A stretch of 64,000 nt of DNA from contig MARA01000016.1 of assembly GCA_001792895.1 (NCBI GenBank), forward strand, positions 744,001 through 808,000. Direction: 5' to 3'. Source of the DNA: Lentinus brumalis (lineage: Eukaryota > Basidiomycota > Agaricomycetes > Polyporales > Polyporaceae). How positions within the stretch are numbered: the stretch's first letter is position 1; the number at the start of each line of letters is the position of its first letter. Below, piece by piece: positions 44,193 through 54,583 of this stretch. Both the position numbers and the translations under genes were made by a program. The notes beneath the pieces are model-generated. The model searched no databases. It was not told the origin of the DNA and saw only the letters and a list, made by a program, of their open reading frames with translations.

Positions 44193-46870
44193 ATGTCTCT
44201 GCAGATCAATCTCGCGAGCAGAGACTTGGCGCAGGCCTACGAGGATGTCGTCAACGCTCGCGGCATAGATTGGGCGATCTTCACGTACGACAAGGGCACC
44301 AACGACCTCAAGGTTCAGGCAACGGGAGACGGAGGCTTAGAGGAACTACAGGAGGAGTTCTCCGACGGGAGGTGAGTCATGCGTTGTCTCGCGGCGACGA
44401 ACTGGAGACGACGTCTGCGCCAGGATTCAGTATGCGTTTGCACGCGTCAAGGACCCGAATGTGAGCCACACCCGCCTCTGTTTCGTGTTCATGTTCTGAA
44501 CGCGCTCTGTAGAGTGAGCTTCCGAAGTTTGTGCAGATCAACTGGTGCGGTGACGGCGTACCCGTCGCGAGGAAGGGCCTCTTCCACTCGCACTCCAGCG
44601 CAGTGGCCAACTTCCTGCGCGGCACCCACGTCGTCATCAACGCTCGTAACGAGGTGCGTGAATAATATGTCTACGGCGGGTAGCGCCTCGAAAACGTGGT
44701 CGGAAGATCGTCGACAGCCTCTTACCGTCGTCTCGCATCGTCCCCAAACCCTACCTCAGGAATCGGCTTTCGCGTGTCTCGGGGAAGGTATCATCAGTCG
44801 AGGATTGATCTCTTGCCACCAATTTGGCGCAAGCCCGCCGTGATCCTTGCTTTGTGAAGTACTGACCGTCGGTGCAGGCAGATGTCGAGCCGTCTCTGAT
44901 CATGAAGCGCGTCGAGGCGGCCTCCGGTGTGCACTACAGCGCACAAAAGGAGGCACCGCGCAAGTTTGAGCCTATCGCCCCGGTGGGTAGCAGCTACAAG
45001 CCAATAGGCAGGCCCGACATTGCCGGTCTTCGCTCTGCTGCGCCTCCTGCGCCGGCCGCCTCGAAGCCGTCCGTCGCCACTCGGTCCGTCCCGCCGGCAC
45101 CCTCTCCCGCCCCCGCTCCCGGCAAAGTGACAGTCGCCAACAAGGCTCCTGCAGACGCATGGGCCGACGAGGGCGATAGCTTCGCGCCGCCTCCGCCTCC
45201 GCCCGCTGCTACCCGTCCGACGCCAAGCGCGCCCAAGGCTGCCCCGTCTCAGCCTGCAGCTCGGTTCACTCCTGCTGCACATACTCCTGTCGCGGCCTCC
45301 AATGTACCGACCAAGCCCGCGGAGGAAGACAAGATCGGCCCGGTTGGGACCAATTACACTCCCATCAAGCTCCAGCCGAAGAAGCTGGTAAATCCCTTCG
45401 CGGCGAAGGAGTCCCAGACTCAAGCAGAGTCCGCTGCTCCCAAGCCATCCCCTGCCGGTGGTGTGTCCAGTCGCGTTCGATATGTTGTTGATTGCACAAT
45501 CTGACGTATGTTCGCCTATAGGCGCGAAGAAGCTCACCTGGAGCGAGCGGCAGGCGTTGGCGAAGAAGCAGCAAGAGGAGGAAGAGGCTCGAGCGGAGGC
45601 TGCGCTCGGATCTCAGCCTACGCCGCCTGCACCTTCCTTCCGTGGAGGAGTCCCGCCGCCGCCCCGCATGCCTGCGATGCATCCCCCGCCTGTTGCTGCC
45701 GAAGAGCCAGAAGAGGAGTATACCCCGGTAGGCTCAGTTATCTGCTCCACAGTATCATCCACTCACCACGCGACTCAGCCGCCTCCGCCTCCTGCACCGC
45801 CTGCGGTACCCAGTGCAAACCGCCCGGCACGCGCCGCGTCGCCTGTCCTCGAAGCTGAGGCGCCTCCTCCTCCCCCGCCGCCGCCGCCTCCGCCTGCTGC
45901 TGCGCAACTTGAAGCAGAGCCGGAGTGGGAAACCGAGGCTGCACCTCCGCCGCCGCCAGTGAGTCATGCACGAGTAACAACCGTATGCGTGGAGCTCATC
46001 GTTCTTGCAGCCTCCTCCCCCTCCCCCGCCTCCGTCTGGCGCACCGGTTGCTGCTCGAGAGCCTGAACCGGAGCCTGAGCCTGAGCCGGCTCCGGCTCCG
46101 GCTGCTGCACATGCTCAAGGACAGGGCGTATGCGCGATCGTCCAGTACTCTTACGAGGTGAGTTGTCTCAGTTCTGCTTGAGCTCCAGCTGACGCCGTCG
46201 TACGCAGGCGCAGGAAGACAACGAGATGGACCTCATCGAAGGAGAGCTCATCGAGCAGATCGAGCAGCTCGACGAGGGCTGGTGGTCTGGCGTCAGTGCC
46301 GACGGCTCCAAGCAGGGCCTCTTCCCAGGTGCGTAATGACTGTCGGTGACAGTTCCAGACGAGCAGAGGATTGACGGCGAGTGTAGCGAATTACGTTGAA
46401 ATCGTCGAGCAGGAGGCCAAGTCTGCCACGCCGCCTCCGCCGTCTCCTCCTCCTCCCCCGCCTCCAGTACGTCTTCCTTGTGTGCGTCGCACTGATGGCA
46501 TGCTGACCCGTCTGTAGCCCCCGCCTCCTGCGGCGCCCGCTGTGGCTGCTCAGCCCGAGCCCGAAGCGGAGGAAGACCTGGGTTCCTGGGCCGTCGCCAT
46601 ATACGAGTACGTGGCCTTGCTCCGCGATGCTCTTCCGTGGCGTACTAACGCTCCTTTCAGCTACGAAGCCAGCGAAGACAACGAGATCTCGTTCAAGGAG
46701 GGCGACCGGATCACGCATATTGAGGCTGCGTCGGAGGATTGGTGGCAGGGCACGGATAAGAACGGCAATGTTGGGCTGTTCCCTGGTGAGTTCTTGTTTT
46801 GTTACGTGCGCGTGTGTTTCGGAGGTTGACGGGGTTGCGTGTAGCGAACTATGTCGAGCTGCAGGGATGA
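44193..46870 (+). CDS. ABP1: Abp1/drebrin-like actin-binding protein
   Basis: The gene starts MSLQINLASRDLAQAYEDV and reads an ADF-homology domain (WAIFTYDKGTNDLKV, QYAFARVKDPN, FVQINWCGDGVP, KGLFHSHS) across exons 44193-44371, 44424-44460, 44513-44653 and 44878-45460. A long Pro/Ala-rich linker follows, with a KKLTWSERQALAKKQ motif and polyproline tracts. Two SH3 domains close the protein: AIVQYSYEAQEDNEMDL...GLFPANYVE and YEASEDNEISF...GLFPANYVEL. Abp1 links actin patches to endocytic kinases and Arp2/3. Introns are inserted within both SH3 domains just before ANYVE. It lies at the centre of the large inverted duplication but is itself single copy. Confidence 0.94.
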
Positions 46871-47272
46871 AGGCGAAGTATTGGCATGGGATGCGTAAGT
46901 ATGGCTGAAGGATAGGACGGAAACGAAATGGACTTGTTGAATATGAAATAGCACACGACTGCTGAACCTGTGTCACTGTGAGCTGGGATGCGACGCGTCG
47001 GTGACTGACTTTTCAAACTCGAGTGAATACGCGGAGGCAACGTCTGCCTCGTTCTTCATCCCAGGATGACGACTTGCCTTTCCGGTTTTGGCGCCTACGC
47101 TGTCGATTTGGTTCTTTGTAAGTTTGCTTCCAGCGGTGGCACGACCACGTTGTATCCGTACTACATACCATCTCTACGACACCCTGAACGGGAGAAACCG
47201 TACGTCTTCGGCTCTTGGCGTTCTCCTAGTACGAGGTTGCACTTATATACTAGGCTCTCGACAACTTGTGCG

Positions 47273-48947
47273 ATGAACGGCATGAAGGAACGCGTTGCCG
47301 GTGGTAGGGTGGTAGAGAGGTACGTTCGTCTCGAGTTCTGGAGAGATCGGAGTCGCTTATATGTAGCGACAGCGATCCTCATACCAAGAAGGCGTCTCCC
47401 TTGCACGGGCTCCCCGTTGATGTGCTCCTGCGTTTCACCCCGTGGCTCGGCCGCGCGGACCTGTCGCAGCTCATGACGACGTCGAAAGGTTTGTATGATG
47501 TTTTCCTTCCGGAGCTCATCAAAGGTGCCGGTACCATCCTACTATCCCGAATCCTGGCATTCCATCGGTTTCTGCGCATTCATGAACACTCGGGGGCACC
47601 CCGCGTGCGATGGCTGAACAGATTTGAGTATTCCTCACATGTGCACCCGTCTGTGAGCACTATTCCAGCATCTGAGGGCGCCCGGATCGTGCTAGAGATC
47701 CTGGGAATGGCTTTCAACCTCACCTCGCTCACCCTGGACGACGTCGGAGACTTCGACGCCGGCCAACTCCGCGGAGTCTTCTCCACATTGGTCCGCCTCA
47801 CGTACGTCGATCTCAGACGTGTCGAAATGGAATCCCACCAGGACATCCTCCTCGACGCTACCGCTCCGCTCGCCACAGTGCGGCTGTCCCTGGACATGTC
47901 AGTCCAGAACTACGCCGCCGCCCCCGATCCATCTCCTATGCTCCGTGCGCACATGTCCTCGACCACCATCGAGACGCTCTACCTACAGAATGTCCAGCTT
48001 ACCCCGCAGTCGGGTCCGTTTCCTGCAGTACGCCGCCTCCAGATCACGGACTACTACCTCTCCTATGGCCGGGGCGCTGAGATGCTTCAGACGCTATTCC
48101 CGGCCGCCCGTGAAATCTGGCTCTTCAACCGTTACCTCGACCGAGAGTTCCGATATCGCCTCGAAAGAGGCTACGGAGTGGCGTCCGAGATGGAAGAATT
48201 GCGCAAGCGCAACCGCGAGTGGCAGCTCGCGCACCGCTCGCAGCTGTGGCCCTCCCTGAAGTATCTCCGCGTCGACGGGGAGCATGCTGCGTATGCGCTC
48301 GGGCTGACGTGCCGCGTGGACCGCTTGGAAGTGCTGGTGTCCGGGACCGAGCTGAGGCTGCTGGAGACGCTGTTCGAGGAGATGCGGCCGCGCTGCTTTG
48401 GGTTCTACGGCGGCGGCGGCGGCCCGATCTCGTTCTATGAGACGGTGCCGCGCTTCCTGAAGCCTATCGCGAGGACGCGGATCGTGACGCACCTGGTGGT
48501 GTGGACCGACGACGGTGTGCTCGCGGGTTCGATGCTGGAAGAGCTGATGGTGAGTCTATACTCTGGCAACTGGGGCATAATCCATTTCTTGGCGGATGGA
48601 TGATATTGGATGTGCAGGTTGAGCTGGGTCACCATCTGCAGCAAGGCGCGGTGACGCACCTACGCCTTCAGATTGAATCCACTGCTTGGGATGGGTCGGG
48701 GAGTCCTCCGTCTTGGCCGCGGAACCCTAGAGGTCCGGAACGTGCAGTAGAAGAGCACAACTCTCGGGTGCCCGAGGCGGTGAACGCGATATGTTCGCTC
48801 GTTCCGTCATTGCGGTGCGTCTTGGTGGACTTTACTGCGCATGGTATGAAGGGAATGATGACTGTAGAGGATGGGAGCTGGAAGGAGCTGAGCGATGCCG
48901 AGTGTCGCGTGGTTCTGAAGGAGGAGAGGCTGCACGACGTGTGTTGA
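47273..48947 (+). CDS. F-box-like leucine-rich protein, third copy
   Basis: Three exons (47273-47319, 47367-48549, 48618-48947) give 519 codons. Exon 1 is again exactly 47 nt (MNGMKERVAGGRVVE). Exon 2 begins near LHGLPVDVLLRFTPWLGRAD and TTSKGLYDVFLPEL, an F-box-like motif, and continues with leucine-rich repeats (TSLTLDDVGDF, IETLYLQNVQL). The end carries SLRCVLVDF and SDAECRVVLKEE. It is clearly older than the two arm copies, being diverged throughout, and has a 5-glycine run near EEMRPRCFGFY. Unlike the arm copies, intron 2 (68 nt) breaks the frame. Confidence 0.82.
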
Positions 48948-51319
48948 CCCGTATTGAGGCCTGAGGAGGCCTGGCCGTAAATTGGATTATGGCTGACAAG
49001 TGTCATAGCCACAAATAATGCACTTCGCGCGAAAACTTTGAAGGCGTGCGTTAGCGACATGTTTGCACTCCCCCGAGGTATGCTTACAGTAGGTGCCGTG
49101 GTGGGCCGTCGTAGCGTGGAGCAGGAAGAGGAGGGAAAGCGAGAACAGGCGCCTGCACCGCTCACTCGCAAATAAATTGTAGGTCCTCCGCTCATCTTGA
49201 CCGCCATCTCCACTAGAGAAACGCCGCCGGGCGGCACTTTACCTTGTGTACCATGCAAGCTGTATCACGCAAGAGTGGTCGTCCGTCTGCAGCATCTCGA
49301 AGTTGTGCCATATCGTTACGTTCATCTCTGGTATGTATTAGATACTGGCAGACATACTGCTTACGCTGGCAAAATCCACGCAACCACAGTCCACAGCTAA
49401 GCAACATGAGATTGTGCAGGTACTACATGTGCTCCACTCTTGAGTTTGTCGAGGGACGAGGTACCCTGGAGAGTCGAGGTATCCTGGAGAGTCGAGGTAC
49501 CCTGGAGAGTCGAAAAGGGCGACGTCCGTCGTACTAGCTCCTATTACCGACAAGCACCAACACTGGCGACATGACGGTCCTGACCAGTAGCGGCTTCGTG
49601 CCCCTGGGTTCCGACATGGGCTTCACAACACACATGGGAAATTCTGCACCGGTGGTCGAACGCTTATCGCAAAGGTGCACGGTGCCCTCCTCACTACGGC
49701 CGCCGACGAGACTCCACCAGCGCCCACAACATGACGCGCTGCACCAAGGGAAGCTTCGTTGCCCTTGGTCTCCTTGGACGGCTTGATGAGCGGGTGACCA
49801 GACTCTCCGGGGAGGAGCGTGACGTTGGCCTTGCTCTGAGTACCCAGGAGCATTGAATCCTCGCGCCAAGGGAGGCAGCGTCAAAGCCGTGACGGCAGTG
49901 GAGTGCGAACCAGTACCTGGAACTGGGATCAAGTCAGCATGTGCGCAGCGAAGAGCATACATAGAGACACGTACGCGTCTGCTTAGAAGTGCGCGGCCGA
50001 CTGAGCGGTGCTCTGAATGGCCTCAGCGGCGTCTTCAGCAGTGTTCTGAACGGTCTGCGAGGCACCCTGAGCTGTACACTGGAGACAGTCTGCGCATAGG
50101 CACCGCCAGCGGACCATCTACTGTATCGTATATTCGCAAAGAGAGATGGTAGTAGCGACACCGGGGACAGTGGAAGCAGAACTCCGGCGACATTTGAGAC
50201 GTCAGTACGCTCAAGTGGAAGCTTGGGAACAGCGATCTTGTTGAAAAATATAAGGAGGGAGCCGACACCGCCGACGATGTCGACGTGCTTGCCGGTACTT
50301 CCGCCAGTGACCGCGGATAAAGGGAACGAGGTCTTGAGCTCGCTGTTGAGCTCGACGCCGCGCGAGCAGTGCTCATACCGGCGGAGGTGGTAGCTACTTA
50401 TGATGCGTGTCAGCATACATGTACATACAGCGACAGGGTTAAATTCACGCAGCATCAGCTCCGTTCGCAAGAGCTAGCGCAGAGAGAAAGCAGAGTGATG
50501 TCGTAGCGTCGAGATGGAAAGCGGCTGTAGCAAATGCCACTCGGAAGCGCCCAGGTACGACAGCCTGCTCGGGAAACGTCGGAAAGCGGTTGGAAAGCGG
50601 GAAAAGTCGGGTTTATCCAAAAGGCTTCAATTATGACCGTCCGGGTGACCTTGTACACAAGGTAATCTACAAGCGACTTGATTCTACAGCTGTTTCAGGT
50701 TAGTGGATCCACTTGCAACCGATGCGGAGTGAGTGTGTCGATCCCTATGTGAAGTAAGTATCAACCATGGTCCATGATGGACCATGGAATACTTATACGG
50801 AGTCGCGATTGGTGGCCAGGAATAAGTGGTGAGTGCGTATTTAGTCTACATCTTTGCTTATCTTCATATCTGTTGACACTTGCAGGCGAGTCATTCACAA
50901 TTACCGGTCGCGAAGTGAGCGGTGGAAGCTGGGGACACGGCAGGGATTCCGGCGGATCGGACAGGCCAAAAGGCGTGCCAATGGGCGGAAAGTCGCGAGG
51001 TAACCTGTCAACTGCACCTTCTCCCGTTTTGAGCAAAACGAGACAAACGGTGGACGCGGACGGCTGTAGTCACCTTGACTTTTCGCCCATTTTAAAAGAT
51101 GAGATGCCCTCCCTGGGTTGCATGGTAAGTAGTCTCGTTAGGAGATGTTCGACAACTGACCCTTTCGGACATGGACATTTTGGAGAGTGAAACAATGCAC
51201 GCACAAATCAATGTTGATAGCAAAATCTAAGAACAGGCAGCTTTTCCCCGTATGTCCCATACTCTGCATGTACTCTTCCACACGTCGTTCGCCCTCATGA
51301 ACCTCCACCTCGGCTACAG
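48948..51319. other. 2.4 kb with weak coding hints
   Basis: No complete gene. On the minus strand, fragments at 50470-50200 (GVELNSELKTSFPL, KHVDIVGGVGSLLIFFNK), about 50085-49985 (SQTVQNTAEDAAEAIQ ending in a stop) and 49853-49623 (ANVTLLPGESGHPLIK) look protein-like but could not be joined. Frame changes between them suggest either unresolved small exons or a decaying gene. A plus-strand stretch near 50880-51190 is Gly/Ser-rich and unsupported. An 11 nt inverted repeat (CCATGGTCCAT, one base, ATGGACCATGG) lies at 50765-50787. Confidence 0.35.
49458..49511. repeat. 18 bp tandem repeat, three units
   Basis: The unit GAGGTACCCTGGAGAGTC is repeated three times in direct succession (49458-49475, 49476-49493, 49494-49511), with one T for C change in the middle unit. 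Being a multiple of three, it keeps any frame open (DSPGYL on the minus strand). Confidence 0.95.
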
Positions 51320-51321
51320 GC

Positions 51322-51942
51322 TAATCACGACCCCTGCCGAACTCATCAAGTTCCACCAACAATCCCTGGTCCGCAGTCTTCACCACCCCTCCGCGACCGC
51401 GACGTCATCCTCCACCTCTGGCGCACACACGGCGTGCGCGGATTCTACCGCGGCATCACCGCAACCGCGCTGCGTGACACCGGGTACGGGGCGTACTTCA
51501 CCGCCTACGAAGCCACCCTCCGCTACTGGCCTCGCCCACACGCTCCTCCGACGCACGACAGGGCCGACTCGCCAGCAAAAGAGGTCGAGACGACGCTCGC
51601 GACACACTCGTGGCCGGCGATGCTCGCTGCGGGCGGCATGGCCGGGATCGCAGGCTGGGTGGTGACGTTCCCGTTCGACGTCGTCAAGACCCGTGTGCAG
51701 AGCACACCCCCGGGGCAGCCGGGCAACCCGTACCGCTCGACTTGGTCGACGATCGTCGCGTCGTATCGCGCAGAAGGCCTGGGCGTGTTCTTCCGCGGAC
51801 TTGCGCCGACACTGATACGGTATGTACGCTCGTGTCCGGGTCGCGGCGTGGAACCTGATGCGGCTCCGTCTCTTGCAGCGCAATCCCGGTGAACATGGTT
51901 ACATTCACGACTTTCGAGGCTGTAGTCCACTTCTGCTCGTGA
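51322..51942 (+). pseudogene. Truncated, frameshifted mitochondrial carrier copy
   Basis: The copy begins at LITTPAELIKFHQQSLVR and ends with NMVTFTTFEAVVHF at 51942, like the intact gene at 42408-43953. Carrier repeat 1 and the first half of the protein are missing; upstream sequence is unrelated. In addition 13 nt present in the intact gene after GTCCGC are deleted near 51375, changing the frame before RGFYRGITATAL. It could at best give a two-repeat fragment, so it is called a pseudogene. The last intron and its splice sites are preserved, which fits a recent origin. Confidence 0.85.
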
Positions 51943-52293
51943 CGCTAATGCAATTTCATACCGTGACTGCGACGCAACCGCTCAGCTCGAGTGCAAACAC
52001 AGCGAATTCGATGCGAGTAGAATACCAGTTCGCTGAGCGAATATTTGAAGGACGGTGTTGCAGTAGTAAGAAAACTCGCGACTTGCTCGGACAGGCGCCG
52101 ACGTAAGGTTCGCTTCTCGAGGCTGAGTCTGCAATCGTGGCGATCAACCCCGCACGGCCCTCTTCACCCCAGACCGCCATCGTCCCGCCATCTGTGCACC
52201 TGTACGTCTGGTCGCCCCAATTACCTGACACCGTCGATGAGCTGACTCGATACGGATACGAAGTACCGCAGCAACGCGTTTCACAAAGTGAAG

Positions 52294-53871
52294 ATGGACG
52301 ATATTGAAGGACACGTTGCTGTTGGGCAGGACGTGCAGTGGTGAGTGTTGCACGCTCTGCTGTTCAGATATCTGGCATAACGGACGATACTCAACAGGAT
52401 CTTCGATCTGTGCGGACTCCCTCTCGATGAGCTCCTGGCCGTCACGGCGTTCCTCGCTCGGGCGGACCTATCGCGTCTGGTGAGAACATGCAAATGCCTG
52501 TACGACGCGATCCTGCCAGAGCTCGTGAGAAGGGCCGGCGCCATCGACTCCGGCCAGATCCAGGCTTTCCATCGGTTCCTGCGCATCGGCCAAGACTCAG
52601 GGTCATGCCGCGCGAGATGGTTGCGAAGGTTTGGTTACTCTTCGTTACAGGGTTGCCGATCCGACGAGGTTATATCGGCAAACGAAGAGGCGCGCCTTGT
52701 ATTGGATATTCTCCATAATGCGCCAAACATCACGTCTCTTTTCCTCGATGACTCCCAACGCTTCGACCCTCACGATCTCCGCACGGTCCTTACCGAGCTG
52801 GTTCGTCTCAAGTTCGCTGTGATCGCGGACATGGGAGGCTCTTGCTACGACATCTTCCTTGATGTCACTGCTCCGCTCACCACGGTCCGTATATCTATGT
52901 TTTGGGTGGTCCCTATCGACTTATGTCCCATGTCGCTGGCCTCTGTTGTGAGCATCGAAAACCTCATACTTCGCGACGTCCGGCTTTCCGCCACGTCCTG
53001 TCGATTCCCAGCCGTCCGTGTCCTCGACCTCAAGCGGTATACCCTGGCTGAGGGCTGTCCTGCACTTCCGGTGCTCTTCCCCGCCGTTCGCGAGCTATTG
53101 CTCGGTAGCGCGTTCCATTGGACGATGGTGCCCGAGCTGCGAGCGTGTGGGCGGGCCTGGCAGCTCGCACATGGCTCGTGGCCCGCGCTCGACTACCTCA
53201 GTGTTTCCGACGTGACCACGGCGCACGCTCTAGGGCTCATGTACCGCGTTGATCGCCTGGATGTCTGGACCGTTGGAACGGAGCCGGAAACACTCATGGC
53301 GCTGACGACACTCCTCGAGGATATGCGACCGCGATGCTTCGGGTACTATGACGAGGATCCCATGCATGAGAGGATCCCCCTCTTCCTCGAAGCTATGGCG
53401 AGGACCCGCCTGGTCACGCATCTGGTCGGGATGCTCGATGCTGCCAAGGTCACCACGGCGCTTGGTGATTACATGGTGAGCTCAGCCAATCTGCACTGGC
53501 CCCATGTGACCAAGATTATACTGACCGCCTACTTACAGGCTGCCTTGGGTGGTCACTTGCGGGACGGCGTGGTGACGCACATACGCCTTCAGATTGACTG
53601 GAGGTGGTATCCATACACCGACCCTCTGTGCCAGAAACGCGCGGCTGACGCATACGAGTCAGACGTGCCTGCAGCGGTGGATGCAATTGCTGCCATAGTC
53701 CCGTCTTTGCGGTGTGTGCTGGTGACGTTTGGTGACCTGGGCAGTAAAGGGCGCATGGTCGCAGAAGACGGGACCTGGAGGGACTTGGGCGATGCGGAGT
53801 GTCGTGCAGTAGAGCGGGCGGAGAGGATGCAGGATGGTCGAGAACGTTGTCTCCAACCCTGGTCAGACTGA
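52294..53871 (+). CDS. F-box-like leucine-rich protein, right-arm copy
   Basis: Three exons (52294-52340, 52398-53475, 53539-53871) give 485 codons. It starts MDDIEGHVAVGQDVQW, then IFDLCGLPLDELLAVTAFL with RTCKCLYDAILPELV (F-box-like) and a leucine-rich body. It ends SLRCVLVTFGDLG, GDAECRAVERAERM and a short tail. Exon 2 is 33 nt shorter than in the left-arm copy, in frame, and the tail differs. Intron 2 (63 nt) is again in frame and stop-free. All phases close, so this copy appears functional even though the carrier next to it in the same arm is broken. Confidence 0.8.
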
Positions 53872-54019
53872 GGTCTGCTACGTGTATGTTGCTCGATGCG
53901 CTGCAACTTTGCGTGGCTGTCGAGGTACTTTAGACATCCTGAGTCGGTGCCGCTTGACAATTAAGACGTACTTATACGCAATCGAAGCGTACCAGTCTGG
54001 TATGCCGGCAATATTGCGC

Positions 54020-54155
54020 TGAATCCGTCGTTGCGGTGTGTACTGATGGACGCCGTCGGGTTAGTCTCCGAAGAATCATGGTCACCGAGGATGGTTGTTG
54101 GAAGCTCATGGATGATGAGGAGTGCCGTGCAGTAGTAAGGGAGGTTACCCGACAG
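54020..54155 (+). pseudogene. Second 3'-end relic of the F-box-like family
   Basis: SLRCVLMDAV is followed, in another frame, by MVTEDGCWKLMDDEECRAVV. This is the conserved C-terminus of the F-box-like family, now frameshifted. It lies directly downstream of the right-arm gene in the same orientation, consistent with an old tandem copy that was lost. Confidence 0.75.
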
Positions 54156-54583
54156 ACCCTACTTTGGGTTGCGTTGAAAATCATTCTCTCCGACCGTTGA
54201 ACGGTCGCATCCTCTCGAGCCTTACCCGCTTCTGAATCTGATTGGCACATTTGGACTTGTGAAGCACAGACACTCGTCGTCGCACTCATGATGATGAGGC
54301 GGGAGTCGGGACTCAGTAACCTCCCACACCTTCCCTGGGACATATGCGAACAGCATCCAGCCGCAGCTGGGGAAATCAACTATTACGACATTAGCATGCG
54401 CACGGGCGACCAACCTTCGGACGAGCCAGCGGAAGGAGAAGACCTGCAAGATCGAGATAGGCTATGCGTGTTCTGAGTATTTAAATGACGACAAGTCACG
54501 AAATGGAGGACGTCCCGCCGGCTCGAGGCGTGGAGCGAACCAAGTGTCCGCGTACTTGCTGGGCCCGGGCTGTGGTGAGGCAA

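Larger units (their letters stand above)
51320..53990. repeat. Large inverted repeat, right arm
   Basis: The counterpart of 40300-43056 in opposite orientation; the two arms enclose about 8.3 kb with ABP1 and an F-box-like gene. The inner boundary coincides with the start of the carrier exon for repeat 2, so the duplicated segment begins near an intron acceptor. The upstream sequence is unrelated to the carrier gene. Confidence 0.85.

Noticed and set aside
44794..45537. 247-codon minus-strand frame across ABP1
   Set aside because: A shadow of the proline-rich ABP1 linker; the Arg/Gly/Ser-rich product is typical of the reverse complement of Pro/Ala codons.
50765..50787. Perfect 11 bp palindrome as a regulatory site or terminator
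   Set aside because: It is striking but isolated in a region with no established gene, so nothing ties it to a function.
51252..51321. Possible upstream exon of the right-arm carrier copy (MSHTLHVLFHTSF...)
   Set aside because: It has no similarity to the carrier gene and lies before the duplication boundary, so the frame is open only by chance.
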